DNA from: Astropecten irregularis
Lineage: Eukaryota; Echinodermata; Asteroidea; Paxillosida; Astropectinidae
DNA length: 64,000 bases
Assembly (NCBI GenBank): GCA_963971285.1
Contig: OZ020255.1
Span: 13,288,931 to 13,352,930, forward strand
Reading direction: 5' to 3'
A program made the translations under genes and the position numbers. Under the pieces are notes generated by a model that saw only the letters and a program-made list of their open reading frames with translations, was not told the origin of the DNA and made no database searches. Shown in pieces: positions 1-11,673 of the stretch (the first letter of the stretch is position 1; every line of letters begins with the position of its first letter).

Positions 1-2289
1 TGATCTACACTGAAAATAAAAAGACACGTGAAATTTTGTTTTCCCTGAGTTTGACCCAGAAATGAGCAGGCAGATTTCAAAGATCGTGTTCAAAATATAG
101 GATTGGAAAGCGCGCTGTCATATATAATACACAGAAAGTGTTGAACGTCATAACATGATATATAAATCATTGCAGATTTCGCTATGCAGGGCGACTTCGG
201 GTTCAAAAATTCAGATATATGATCTTGACTGAAAATAAAAAGACACGTGAAATGTTGTTTTTCCTGAATTTGCCCCAGAAATGAGCAGGCAGATTTCAAA
301 GATCGTGTTCAAAATAAAAAAATAGACTGCGTGCTGCCATATATAATACAAATACAGTGTTGAACGTCATAACATGATTTATAAATCATTGCAGATTTCG
401 CTATGCAGGGCGACTTCGGGTTCAAAAATTCAGATATATGATCTTGACTGAAAATAAAAAGACACGTGAAATTTTGTTTTTCCTGAATTTGCCCGAGAAA
501 TGAGCAGGCAGATTTAAAAGATCGTGTTCAAAATAAAGAATTAGACTGCGTGCTGTCATATATAATACAAATACAGTGTAGAACGTCATAACATGATAAA
601 TAAATCATTGCAGATTTCGCTATGCAGGGCGACTTCAGATTCAACAATTCAGATATATGATCTTGACTGAAAATAAAAAGACACGTGAAATTTTGTTTTT
701 CCTGAATTTGCCCCAGAAATGAGCAGGCAGATTTAAAAGATCGTGTTCAAAATAAAGAATTAGACTGCGCATGCGTGCTGCCATATATAATACACATACA
801 GTGTAACCCGGTATTACATGATATGTAAAACATTACAGATTTCGCTATGCAGGCCGTCTTCAGGCTCAAAAATTCAGATTTATGATCTTGACTGAAAATA
901 AAAAGACACGTGAAATTTTGTTTTTCCTGAATTTGCCCCAGAAATGAGCAGGCAGATTTCAAAGATCGTGTTCAAAATAAAGAATTAGACTGCGTGCTGT
1001 CATATATAATACAAATACAGTGTAGAACGTCATAACATGATATATAAATCATTGCAGATTTCGCTATGCAGGGCGACTTCAGATTCAAAAATTCAGATAT
1101 ATGATCTACACTGAAAATAAAAATACACGTGTAATTTTGTTTTTCCTGAATTTGCTCCAGAAATGAGCAGGCAGATTTCAAAGATCGTGTTCAAAATAAA
1201 GAATTAGACTGCGCATGCGTGCTGCCATATAAAATACACATACAGTGTAACCCGGTATTACGTGATATGTAAAACATTACAGATTTCGCTATGCAGGCGG
1301 TCTTCAGGCTCAAAATTTCAGATATATGATCTACACTGAAAATAAAAAGACACGTGAAATTTTGTTTTCCCTGAGTTTGACCCAGAAATGAGCAGGCAGA
1401 TTTCAAAGATCGTGTTCAAAATATAGGATTGGAAAGCGCGCTGTCATATATAATACACATAAAGTGTTGAACGTCATAACATGATTTATAAATCATTGCA
1501 GATTTCGCTATGCAGGGCGACTTCGGGTTCAAAAATTCAGATATATGATCTTGACTAAAAATAAAAAGACACGTGAAATTTTGTTTTTCCTGAATTTGCC
1601 CCAGAAATGAGCAGGCATATTTAAAAGATCGTGTTCAAAATAAAGAATTAGACTGCGTGCTGTCATATATAATACAAATACAGTGTAGAACGTCATAACA
1701 TGATATATAAATCATTGCAGATTTCGCTATGCAGGGCGACTTCAGATTCAAAAATTCAGATATATGATCTACACTGAAAATAAAAATACACGTGTAATTT
1801 TGTTTTTCCTGAATTTGCCCCAGAAATGAGCAGGCAGATTTCAAAGATCGTGTTCAAAATAAAGAATTAGACTGCGCATGCGTGCTGCCATATATAATAC
1901 ACATACAGTGTAACCCGGTATTACATGATATGTAAAACATTACAGATTTCGCTATGCAGGCCGTCTTCAGGCTCAAAAATTCAGATATATGATCTAGACT
2001 GAAAATAAAAAGACACGTGAAATTTTGTTTTCCCTGAGTTTGACCCAGAAATGAGCAGGCAGATTTCAAAGATCGTGTTCAAAATATAGGATTGGAAAGC
2101 GCGCTGTCATATATAATACACATAAAGTGTTGAACGTCATAACATGATTTATAAATCATTGCAGATTTCGCTATGCAGGCCGTCTTCAGGCTCAAAATTT
2201 CAGATATATGATCTACACTGAAAATAAAAAGACACGTGAAATTTTGTTTTCCCTGAGTTTGACCCAGAAATGAGCAGGCAGATTTCAAA
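1..2289 (+). repeat. Irregular monomer run, left edge
   Basis: The order, from the partial first monomer, is (c)-a-d-b-c-b-c-a-b-c-a/c hybrid. No longer unit repeats exactly within this stretch. The b monomer at 520 carries GATAAATAAATC and GATTCAACAATTC, and c at 739 has TTATGATCTTGACTG, both local private changes. The last monomer (2071-2289) is a recombinant with an a head (GGATTGGAAAGCG) and a c tail (CCGTCTTCAGGCTC, CCTGAGTTTGACCC). Confidence 0.85.
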
Positions 2290-4941
2290 GATCGTGTTCA
2301 AAATATAGGATTGGAAAGCGCGCTGTCATATATAATACACAGAAAGTGTTGAACGTCATAACATGATTTATAAATCATTGCAGATTTCGCTATGCAGGGC
2401 GACTTCGGGTTCAAAAATTCAGATGTATGATCTTGACTGAAAATAAAAAGACACGTGAAATTTTGTTTTTCCTGAATTTGCCCCAGAAATGAGCAGGTAG
2501 ATTTAAAAGATCGTGTTCAAAATAAAGAATTAGACTGCGCATGCGTGCTGCCATATATAATACACATACAGTGTAACCCGGTATTACGTGATATGTAAAA
2601 CATTACAGATTTCGCTATGCAGGCCGTCTTCAGGCTCAAAATTTCAGATATATGATCTACACTGAAAATAAAAAGACACGTGAAATTTTGTTTTCCCTGA
2701 GTTTGACCCAGAAATGAGCAGGCAGATTTCAAAGATCGTGTTCAAAATATAGGATTGGAAAGCGCGCTGTCATATATAATACACAGAAAGTGTTGAACGT
2801 CATAACATGATTTATAAATCATTGCAGATTTCGCTATGCAGGGCGACTTCGGGTTCAAAAATTCAGATATATGATCTTGACTGAAAATAAAAAGACACGT
2901 GAAATTTTGTTTTTCCTGAATTTGCCCCAGAAATGAGCAGGCAGATTTCAAAGATCGTGTTCAAAATAAGAAAAAAGAAAGAGTGCTGCCATATATAATA
3001 CAAATACAGTGTAGAACGTCATAACTTGATATATAAATCATTGCAGATTTCGCTATGCAGGGCGACTTCGGGTTCAAAAATTCAGATATATGATCTTGAC
3101 TGAAAATAAAAAGACACGTGAAATTTTGTTTTTCCTGAATTTGCCCCAGAAATGAGCAGGCAGATTTCAAAGATCGTGTTCAAAATAAAGAATTAGACTG
3201 CGTGCTGTCATATATAATACAAATACAGTGTAGAACGTCATAACATGATATATAAATCATTGCAGATTTCGCTATGCAGGGCGACTTCAGATTCAAAAAT
3301 TCAGATATATGATCTACACTGAAAATAAAAATACACGTGTAATTTTGTTTTTCCTGAATTTGCTCCAGAAATGAGCAGGCAGATTTCAAAGATCGTGTTC
3401 AAAATAAAGAATTAGACTGCGCATGCGTGCTGCCATATAAAATACACATACAGTGTAACCCGGTATTACGTGATATGTAAAACATTACAGATTTCGCTAT
3501 GCAGGCCGTCTTCAGGCTCAAAATTTCAGATATATGATCTACACTGAAAATAAAAAGACACGTGAAATTTTGTTTTCCCTGAGTTTGACCCAGAAATGAG
3601 CAGGCAGATTTCAAAGATCGTGTTCAAAATATAGGATTGGAAAGCGCGCTGTCATATATAATACACAGAAAGTGTTGAACGTCATAACATGATTTATAAA
3701 TCATTGCAGATTTCGCTATGCAGGGCGACTTCGGGTTCAAAAATTCAGATGTATGATCTTGACTGAAAATAAAAAGACACGTGAAATTTTGTTTTTCCTG
3801 AATTTGCCCCAGAAATGAGCAGGTAGATTTAAAAGATCGTGTTCAAAATAAAGAATTAGACTGCGCATGCGTGCTGCCATATATAATACACATACAGTGT
3901 AACCCGGTATTACGTGATATGTAAAACATTACAGATTTCGCTATGCAGGCCGTCTTCAGGCTCAAAATTTCAGATATATGATCTACACTGAAAATAAAAA
4001 GACACGTGAAATTTTGTTTTCCCTGAGTTTGACCCAGAAATGAGCAGGCAGATTTCAAAGATCGTGTTCAAAATATAGGATTGGAAAGCGCGCTGTCATA
4101 TATAATACACAGAAAGTGTTGAACGTCATAACATGATTTATAAATCATTGCAGATTTCGCTATGCAGGGCGACTTCGGGTTCAAAAATTCAGATATATGA
4201 TCTTGACTGAAAATAAAAAGACACGTGAAATTTTGTTTTTCCTGAATTTGCCCCAGAAATGAGCAGGCAGATTTCAAAGATCGTGTTCAAAATAAAAAAA
4301 TAGACTGCGTGCTGCCATATATAATACAAATACAGTGTAGAACGTCATAACATGATATATAAATCATTGCAGATTTCGCTATGCAGGGCGACTTCGGGTT
4401 CAAAAATTCAGATATATGATCTTGACTGAAAATAAAAAGACACGTGAAATTTTGTTTTTCCTGAATTTGCCCCAGAAATGAGCAGGCAGATTTCAAAGAT
4501 CGTGTTCAAAATAAAGAATTAGACTGCGTGCTGTCATATATAATACAAATACAGTGTACAACGTCATAACATGATATATAAATCATTGCAGATTTCGCTA
4601 TGCAGGGCGACTTCAGATTCAAAAATTCAGATATATGATCTACACTGAAAATAAAAATACACGTGTAATTTTGTTTTTCCTGAATTTGCTCCAGAAATGA
4701 GCAGGCAGATTTCAAAGATCGTGTTCAAAATAAAGAATTAGACTGCGCATGCGTGCTGCCATATAAAATACACATACAGTGTAACCCGGTATTACGTGAT
4801 ATGTAAAACATTACAGATTTCGCTATGCAGGCCGTCTTCAGGCTCAAAATTTCAGATATATGATCTACACTGAAAATAAAAAGACACGTGAAATTTTGTT
4901 TTCCCTGAGTTTGACCCAGAAATGAGCAGGCAGATTTCAAA
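2290..4941 (+). repeat. 6-mer higher-order repeat, two copies of 1326 bp
   Basis: Copies lie at 2290-3615 and 3616-4941, order a-c-a-d-b-c. Both begin with an a monomer carrying the private changes AGATGTATGATC and GCAGGTAGATTTAAAAG, and both c monomers at the end share TTACGTGATATG and CTCAAAATTTCAG. The main difference is the fourth monomer: a degenerate d (AAGAAAAAAGAAAGAGTG, CATAACTTGATAT) in copy 1 and standard d in copy 2. The b monomer also differs (TGTAGAACG against TGTACAACG). Confidence 0.88.
4279..4497 (+). repeat. Representative type d monomer (219 bp), early-array only
   Basis: Monomer d starts AAAATAAAAAAATAGACTGCG, then has a b-like head (GTGCTGCC, ACAAATACAG) and an a-like second half (GACTTCGGGTTC, CTTGACTG, GAATTTGCCCC). 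Read simply, it is an old b-head/a-tail recombinant with its own diagnostic A-run. I find it starting at 301, 4279, 5161, 7376, 8483, 8702, 9803, 14772 and 14991, and a degenerate relative at 2953 with AAGAAAAAAGAAAGAGTG. None is seen after about 15.2 kb. Confidence 0.85.
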
Positions 4942-6048
4942 GATCGTGTTCAAAATATAGGATTGGAAAGCGCGCTGTCATATATAATACACAGAAAGTG
5001 TTGAACGTCATAACATGATTTATAAATCATTGCAGATTTCGCTATGCAGGGCGACTTCGTGTTCTTAAATTCAGATATATGATCTTGACTGAAAATAAAA
5101 AGACACGTGAAATTTTGTTTTTCCTGAATTTGCCCCAGAAATGAGCAGGCAGATTTCAAAGATCGTGTTCAAAATAAAAAAATAGACTGCGTGCTGCCAT
5201 ATATAATACAAATACAGTGTAGAACGTCATAACATGATATATAAATCATTGCAGATTTCGCTATGCAGGGCGACTTCGGGTTCAAAAATGCAGATATATG
5301 ATCTTGACTGAAAATAAAAAGACACGTGAAATTTTGTTTTTCCTGAATTTGCCCCAGAAATGAGCAGGCAGATTTAAAAGATCGTGTTCAAAATAAAGAA
5401 TTAGACTGCGCATGCGTGCTGCCATATATAATACACATACAGTGTAACCCGGTTTTACATGATATGTAAAACATTACAGATTTCGCTATGCAGGCCGTCT
5501 TCAGGCTCAAAAATTCAGATATATGATCTTGACTGAAAATAAAAAGACACGTGAAATTTTGTTTTTCCTGAATTTGCCCCAGAAATGAGCAGGCATATTT
5601 AAAAGATCGTGTTCAAAATAAAGAATTAGACTGCGTGCTGTCATATATAATACAAATACAGTGTAGAACGTCATAACATGATATATAAATCATTGCAGAT
5701 TTCGCTATGCAGGGCGACTTCAGATTCAAAAATTCAGATATATGATCTACACTGAAAATAAAAATACACGTGAAATTTTGTTTTTCCTGAATTTGCTCCA
5801 GAAATGAGCAGGCAGATTTCAAAGATCGTGTTCAAAATAAAGAATTAGACTGCGCATGCGTGCTGCCATATAAAATACACATACAGTGTAACCCGGTATT
5901 ACGTGATATGTAAAACATTACAGATTTCGCTATGCAGGCCGACTTCAGATTCAAAAATTCAGATATATGATCTACACTGAAAATAAAAATACACGTGTAA
6001 TTTTGTTTTTCCTGAATTTGCTCCAGAAATGAGCAGGCAGATTTCAAA
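4942..6048 (+). repeat. 5-mer higher-order repeat copy (a-d-c-b-c/b), 1107 bp
   Basis: The a monomer has the marker GTGTTCTTAAATTC and the d monomer has AAAAATGCAGATATATG. The same two markers return in the units at 7157, 8264 and 14553, so these are copies of one 5-mer. The last monomer (5824-6048) is a hybrid: c up to TATGCAGGC, then b (CGACTTCAGATTC, ACACTG, TACACGTGTA). Confidence 0.85.
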
Positions 6049-7156
6049 GATCGTGTTCAAAATAAAGAATTAGACTGCGCATGCGTGTTGCCATATAAAA
6101 TACACATACAGTGTAACCCGGTATTACATGATATGTAAAACATGACAGATTTCGCTATGCAGGCCGTCTTCAGGCTCAAAAATTCAGATATATGATCTAG
6201 ACTAAAAATAAAAAGACACGTGAAATTTTGTTTTCCCTGAGTTTGACCCATATATGAGCAGGCAGATTTCGAAGATCGTGTTCAAAATATTGGATTGGAA
6301 AGCGCGCTGTCATATATAATACACATAAAGTGTTGAACGTCTTAACATGATTTATAAATCATTGCAGATTTCGCTATGCAGGGCGACTTCGGGTTCAAAA
6401 ATTCAGATATATGATCTTGACTGAAAATAAAAAAAACACGTGAAATTTTGTTTTTCCTGAATTTGCCCCAGAAATGAGCAGGCAGATTTAAAAGATCGTG
6501 TTCAAAATAAAGAATTAGACTGCGTGCTGTCATATATAATACAAATACAGTGTAGAACGTGATAACATGATATATAAATCATTGCAGATTTCGAAATGCA
6601 GGGCGACTTCAGATTCAAAAATTCTGATATATGATCTACACTGAAAATAAAAATACACGTGTAATTTTGTTTTTCCTGAATTTGCCCCAGAAATGAGCAG
6701 GCAGATTTCAAAGATCGTGTTCAAAATAAAGAATTAGACTGCGCATGCGTGCTGCCATATAAAATACACATACAGTGTAACCCGGTATTACATGATATGT
6801 AAAACATTACAGATTTCGCTATGCAGGCCGTCTTCAGGCTCAAAAATTCAGATATATGATCTAGACTGAAAATAAAAAGACACGTGAAATTTTGTTTTTC
6901 CTGAATTTGCCCCAGAAATGAGCAGGCATATTTAAAAGATCGTGTTCAAAATAAAGAATTAGACTGCGTGCTGTCATATATAATACAAATACAGTATAGA
7001 ACGTCATAACATGATATATAAATCATTGCAGATTTCGCTATGCAGGGCGACTTCAGATTCAACAATTCAGATATATGATCTTGACTGAAAATAAAAAGAC
7101 ACGTGAAATTTTGTTTTCCCTGAGTTTGACCCAGAAATGAGCAGGCAGATTTCAAA
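6049..7156 (+). repeat. Partial copy of the c-a-b-c-b segment of the 1772-bp 8-mer
   Basis: Order c-a-b-c-b. Shared private markers tie it to blocks at 13445, 17863 and 19636: GTGTTGCC and CATGACAG in c, CCCATATATGAG at the c/a join, AATATTGGATTGG and CGTCTTAACATG in a, a lengthened A-run before CACGTG in a, and GAACGTGATAAC with TTTCGAAATGCAGG and ATTCTGATATATG in b. The spacing to the 13445 copy is 7396 bp. Confidence 0.87.
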
Positions 7157-9364
7157 GATCGTGTTCAAAATATAGGATTGGAAAGCGCGCTGTCATATAT
7201 AATACACAGAAAGTGTTGAACGTCATAACATGATTTATAAATCATTGCAGATTTCGCTATGCAGGGCGACTTCGGGTTCTTAAATTCAGATATATGATCT
7301 TGACTGAAAATAAAAAGACACGTGAAATTTTTTTTTTCCTGAATTTGCCCCAGAAATGAGCAGGCAGATTTCAAAGATCGTGTTCAAAATAAAAAAATAG
7401 ACTGCGTGCTGCCATATATAATACAAATACAGTGTAGAACGTCATAACATGATATATAAATCATTGCAGATCCCGCTATGCAGGGCGACTTCGGGTTCAA
7501 AAATGCAGATATATGATCTTGACTGAAAATAAAAAGACACGTGAAATTTTGTTTTTCCTGAATTTGCCCCAGAAATGAGCAGGCAGATTTCAAAGATCGT
7601 GTTCAAAATAAAGAATTAGACTGCGCATGCGTGCTGCCATATATAATACACATACAGTGTAACCCGGTTTTACATGATATGTAAAACATTACAGATTTCG
7701 CTATGCAGGCCGTCTTCAGGCTCAAAAATTCAGATATATGATCTTGACTGAAAATAAAAAGACACGTGAAATTTTGTTTTTCCTGAATTTGCCCCAGAAA
7801 TGAGCAGGCATATTTAAAAGATCGTGTTCAAAATAAAGAATTAGACTGCGTGCTGTCATATATAATACAAATACAGTGTAGAACGTCATAACATGATATA
7901 TAAATCATTGCAGATTTCGCTATGCAGGGCGACTTCAGATTCAAAAATTCAGATATATGATCTACACTGAAAATAAAAATACACGTGAAATTTTGTTTTT
8001 CCTGAATTTGCTCCAGAAATGAGCAGGCAGATTTCAAAGATCGTGTTCAAAATAAAGAATTAGACTGCGCATGCGTGCTGCCATATAAAATACACATACA
8101 GTGTAACCCGGTATTACGTGATATGTAAAACATTACAGATTTCGCTATGCAGGCCGTCTTCAGGCTCAAAATTTCAGATATATGATCTACACTGAAAATA
8201 AAAAGACACGTGAAATTTTGTTTTCCCTGAGTTTGACCCAGAAATGAGCAGGCAGATTTCAAAGATCGTGTTCAAAATATAGGATTGGAAAGCGCGCTGT
8301 CATATATAATACACAGAAAGTGTTGAACGTCATAACATGATTTATAAATCATTGCAGATTTCGCTATGCAGGGCGACTTCGGGTTCTTAAATTCAGATAT
8401 ATGATCTTGACTGAAAATAAAAAGACACGTGAAATTTTTTTTTTCCTGAATTTGCCCCAGAAATGAGCAGGCAGATTTCAAAGATCGTGTTCAAAATAAA
8501 AAAATAGACTGCGTGCTGCCATATATAATACAAATACAGTGTAGAACGTCATAACATGATATATAAATCATTGCAGATTTCGCTATGCAGGGCGACTTCG
8601 GGTTCAAAAATGCAGATATATGATCTTGACTGAAAATAAAAAGACACGTGAAATTTTGTTTTTCCTGAATTTGCCCCAGAAATGAGCAGGCAGATTTCAA
8701 AGATCGTGTTCAAAATAAAAAAATAGACTGCGTGCTGCCATATAAAATACAAATACAGTGTTGAACGTCATAACATGATTTATAAATCATTGCAGATTTC
8801 GCTATGCAGGGCGACTTCGGGTTCAAAAATTCAGATATATGATCTTGACTGAAAATAAAAAGACACGTGAAATTTTGTTTTTCCTGAATTTGCCCCAGAA
8901 ATGAGCAGGCATATTTAAAAGATCGTGTTCAAAATAAAGAATTAGACTGCGTGCTGTCATATATAATACAAATACAGTGTAGAACGTCATAACATGATAT
9001 ATAAATCATTGCAGATTTCGCTATGCAGGGCGACTTCAGATTCACAAATTCAGATATATGATCTACACTGAAAATAAAAATACACGTGAAATTTTGTTTT
9101 TCCTGAATTTGCTCCAGAAATGAGCAGGCAGATTTCAAAGATCGTGTTCAAAATAAAGAATTAGACTGCGCATGCGTGCTGCCATATAAAATACACATAC
9201 AGTGTAACCCGGTATTACGTGATATGTAAAACATTACAGATTTCGCTATGCAGGCCGTCTTCAGGCTCAAAATTTCAGATATATGATCTACACTGAAAAT
9301 AAAAAGACACGTGAAATTTTGTTTTCCCTGAGTTTGACCCAGAAATGAGCAGGCAGATTTCAAA
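7157..9364 (+). repeat. 5-mer higher-order repeat, two adjacent copies (1107 and 1101 bp)
   Basis: Copies lie at 7157-8263 (a-d-c-b-c) and 8264-9364 (a-d-d-b-c). Both a monomers share GTTCTTAAATTC and a long T-run (GAAATTTTTTTTTTCC-like); both d monomers share AAAAATGCAG. The third monomer is c in one and d in the other, giving the 6-bp length difference. The d monomer at 7376 has a private GCAGATCCCGCTATG. Confidence 0.88.
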
Positions 9365-10240
9365 GATCGTGTTCAAAATATAGGATTAGACTGCGTGCTG
9401 TCATATATAATACAAATACAGTGTAGAACGTCATAACATGATATATAAATCATTGCAGATTTCGCTATGCAGGCCGTCTTCAGGCTCAAAATTTCAGATA
9501 TATGATCTACACTGAAAATAAAAAGACACGTGAAATTTTGTTTTCCCTGAGTTTGACCCAGAAATGAGCAGGCAGATTTCAAAGATCGTGTTCAAAATAT
9601 AGGATTAGACTGCGTGCTGTCATATATAATACACAGAAAGTGTTGAACGTCATAACATGATTTATAAATCATTGCAGATTTCGCTATGCAGGGCGACTTC
9701 GGGTTCAAAAATTCAGATATATGATCTTGACTGAAAATAAAAAGACACGTGAAATTTTGTTTTTCCTGAATTTGCCCCAGAAATGAGCAGGCAGATTTCA
9801 AAGATCGTGTTCAAAATAAAAAAATAGACTGCGTGCTGCCATATATAATACAAATACAGTGTAGAACGTCATAACATGATTTATAAATCATTGCAGATTT
9901 CGCTATGCAGGGCGACTTCGGGTTCAAAAATTCAGATATATGATCTTGACTGAAAATAAAAAGACACGTGAAATTTTGTTTTTCCTGAATTTGCCCGAGA
10001 AATGAGCAGGCAGATTTAAAAGATCGTGTTCAAAATAAAGAATTAGACTGCGTGCTGCCATATATAATACAAATACAGTATAGAACGTCATAACATGATA
10101 TATAAATCATTGCAGATTTCGCTATGCAGGGCGACTTCAGATTCAACAATTCAGATATATGATCTTGACTGAAAATAAAAAGACACGTGAAATTTTGTTT
10201 TTCCTGAATTTGCCCCAGAAATGAGCAGGCAGATTTAAAA
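9365..10240 (+). repeat. Hybrid-rich junction between HOR domains
   Basis: Two successive recombinant monomers occur here. 9365-9583 joins an a start (ATAGGATTAGACTGCG), a b front half and a c tail. 9584-9802 has the same ATAGGATTAGACTGCG fusion but then an a body. They are followed by d (9803) and an early-type b (10022) with TATAGAACG and GATTCAACAATTC. The shared fusion point suggests that one of the two was copied from the other. Confidence 0.83.
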
Positions 10241-10843
10241 GATCGTGTTCAAAATAAAGAATTAGACTGCGCATGCGTGCTGCCATATATAATACACATA
10301 CAGTGTAACCCGGTATTACATGATATGTAAAACATTACAGATTTCGCTATGCAGGCCGTCTTCAGGCTCAAAAATTCAGATATATGATCTAGACTGAAAA
10401 TAAAAAGACACGTGAAATTTTGTTTTCCCTGAGTTTGACCCAGAAATGAGCAGGCAGATTTCAAAGATCGTGTTCAAAATATAGGATTGGAAAGCGCGCT
10501 GTCATATATAATACACATAAAGTGTTGAACGTCATAACATGATTTATAAATCATTGCAGATTTCGCTATGCAGGGCGACTTCGGGTTCAAAAATTCAGAT
10601 ATATGATCTTGACTGAAAATAAAAAGACACGTGAAATTTTGTTTTTCCTGAATTTGCCCGAGAAATGAGCAGGCAGATTTAAAAGATCGTGTTCAAAATA
10701 AAGAATTAGACTGCGTGCTGTCATATATAATACTGCAGGGCGGCTTCAGATTCAACAATTCAGATATATGATCTTGACTGAAAATAAAAAGACACGTGAA
10801 ATTTTGTTTTTCCTGAATTTGCCCCAGAAATGAGCAGGCAGAT

Positions 10844-10847
10844 TTAA
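10844..10847. other. Left TTAA target site duplication of the MITE
   Basis: TTAA immediately left of the element, matching 11224-11227 on the right. The surrounding TTTAAA is shared on both sides, so the exact duplication could also be read as up to 6 bp, but TTAA with AGG ends gives the most conventional structure. Confidence 0.85.
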
Positions 10848-10869
10848 AGGGATTGCATACGTTTGGTAA
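10848..10869 (+). repeat. MITE left terminal inverted repeat
   Basis: Starts AGGGATTGCATACG and ends GGTAA. It pairs with 11202-11223 over 22 bp with mismatches only at positions 4 and 6. Confidence 0.92.
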
Positions 10870-11023
10870 TTTGAGCCTATTGTTTGTTTCAAACCAATAT
10901 TATTGTATATATATACCATAAAACTAACCTGTGAAAGTTTCAATTCAAAAGGTGGTAGCGTTTGTGAGATTTTGGCGACAAACTAGAGCGGTTATTTCAC
11001 GCCAGATAACAGTAAGTCAATAG

Positions 11024-11055
11024 CTGAGAAGCGTTACGGCCATAACGCTTCTCAG
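11024..11055. repeat. Perfect 13-bp hairpin inside the MITE
   Basis: CTGAGAAGCGTTA (11024-11036) is followed by a 6-base loop and its exact reverse complement TAACGCTTCTCAG (11043-11055). A central stem is a common architectural feature of miniature elements; a perfect stem suggests the copy is not old or that the stem is maintained. Confidence 0.92.
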
Positions 11056-11201
11056 ATTCATAATTTTTGGAGATAAAAAGTGACATATTTTTCCATAACC
11101 GCGGTACTTCGAATTGAACGTTTCTCAAAATGCATTATACTATCCAAAGCAGCTGTACTTCTCACCAAGTAAGTTTTTATTGCAATAAATTTTCAGAGTC
11201 T

Positions 11202-11223
11202 TTACCAAACGTATGCAGTGCCT
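11202..11223 (-). repeat. MITE right terminal inverted repeat
   Basis: On the minus strand it reads AGGCACTGCATACG and ends GGTAA, the counterpart of 10848-10869. Confidence 0.92.
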
Positions 11224-11227
11224 TTAA
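11224..11227. other. Right TTAA target site duplication of the MITE
   Basis: TTAA directly after the right terminus, followed by AAGATCGTGTTC of the resumed satellite monomer. Confidence 0.85.
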
Positions 11228-11673
11228 AAGATCGTGTTCAAAATAAAGAATTAGACTGCGCATGCGTGCTGCCATATATAATACACATACAGTGTAACCC
11301 GGTATTACATGATATGTAAAACATTACAGATTTCGCTATGCAGGCCGTCTTCAGGCTCAAAAATTCAGATATATGATCTTGACTGAAAATAAAAAGACAC
11401 GTGAAATTTTGTTTTTCCTGAATTTGCCCCAGAAATGAGCAGGCAGATTTAAAAGATCGTGTTCAAAATAAAGAATTAGACTGCGTGCTGCCATATATAA
11501 TACAAATACAGTATAGAACGTCATAACATGATATATAAATCATTGCAGATTTCGCTATGCAGGGCGACTTCAGATTCAACAATTCAGATATATGATCTTG
11601 ACTGAAAATAAAAAGACACGTGAAATTTTGTTTTTCCTGAATTTGCCCCAGAAATGAGCAGGCAGATTTAAAA

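Larger units (their letters stand above)
10848..11223. mobile_element. 376-bp MITE with TTAA target duplication, probable Kolobok/T2-type
   Basis: This non-coding element interrupts a satellite monomer. The termini are inverted repeats of 22 bp (10848-10869 and 11202-11223) with two mismatches; they share the core GCATACGTTTGGTAA, and begin AGGGAT and AGGCAC respectively. It is flanked by TTAA on both sides (10844-10847, 11224-11227), and removing element plus one TTAA restores the intact GATTTAAAAGATC of neighbouring monomers. A perfect 13-bp hairpin lies at its centre. No open frame of use is present, so mobilisation would have required a transposase in trans. TTAA duplication with ends of the form TTAAAGG fits the Kolobok/T2 group as I remember it; piggyBac-type is the main alternative because it also duplicates TTAA, though its ends normally start CCC. 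Stretches such as AACCTGTGAAAGTTTCA and CACCAAGTAAGTTTTTAT remind me of an abundant marine-invertebrate family; that is recollection, not a search result. Confidence 0.9.
10241..11673 (+). repeat. 5-mer HOR copy (c-a-b-c-b) carrying a transposon and a 54-bp deletion
   Basis: This unit is 1433 bp. Subtracting 380 bp for the transposon plus its duplicated TTAA, and adding back 54 deleted bases, gives 1107 bp, exactly the length of the sister copies at 11674-12780 and 15429-16535. The affected b monomer runs 10685-11229: its sequence jumps from CATATATAATAC directly to TGCAGGGCGGCTTCAG at about 10734/10735, losing 54 bp of the middle, and is then split by the transposon near its end. Confidence 0.92.

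Noticed and set aside
10752-10943. 63-codon frame covering the left part of the MITE
   Set aside because: It merely runs from satellite into the transposon end on the minus strand and has no features of a transposase.
11024-11055. Bacterial intrinsic terminator at the hairpin
   Set aside because: The 13-bp stem has no following T-run and sits at the centre of a eukaryotic miniature transposon.
10848-11223. LTR, LINE or autonomous transposase remnant
   Set aside because: The insert is 376 bp with inverted termini and no coding sequence, poly-A tail or long direct repeats.
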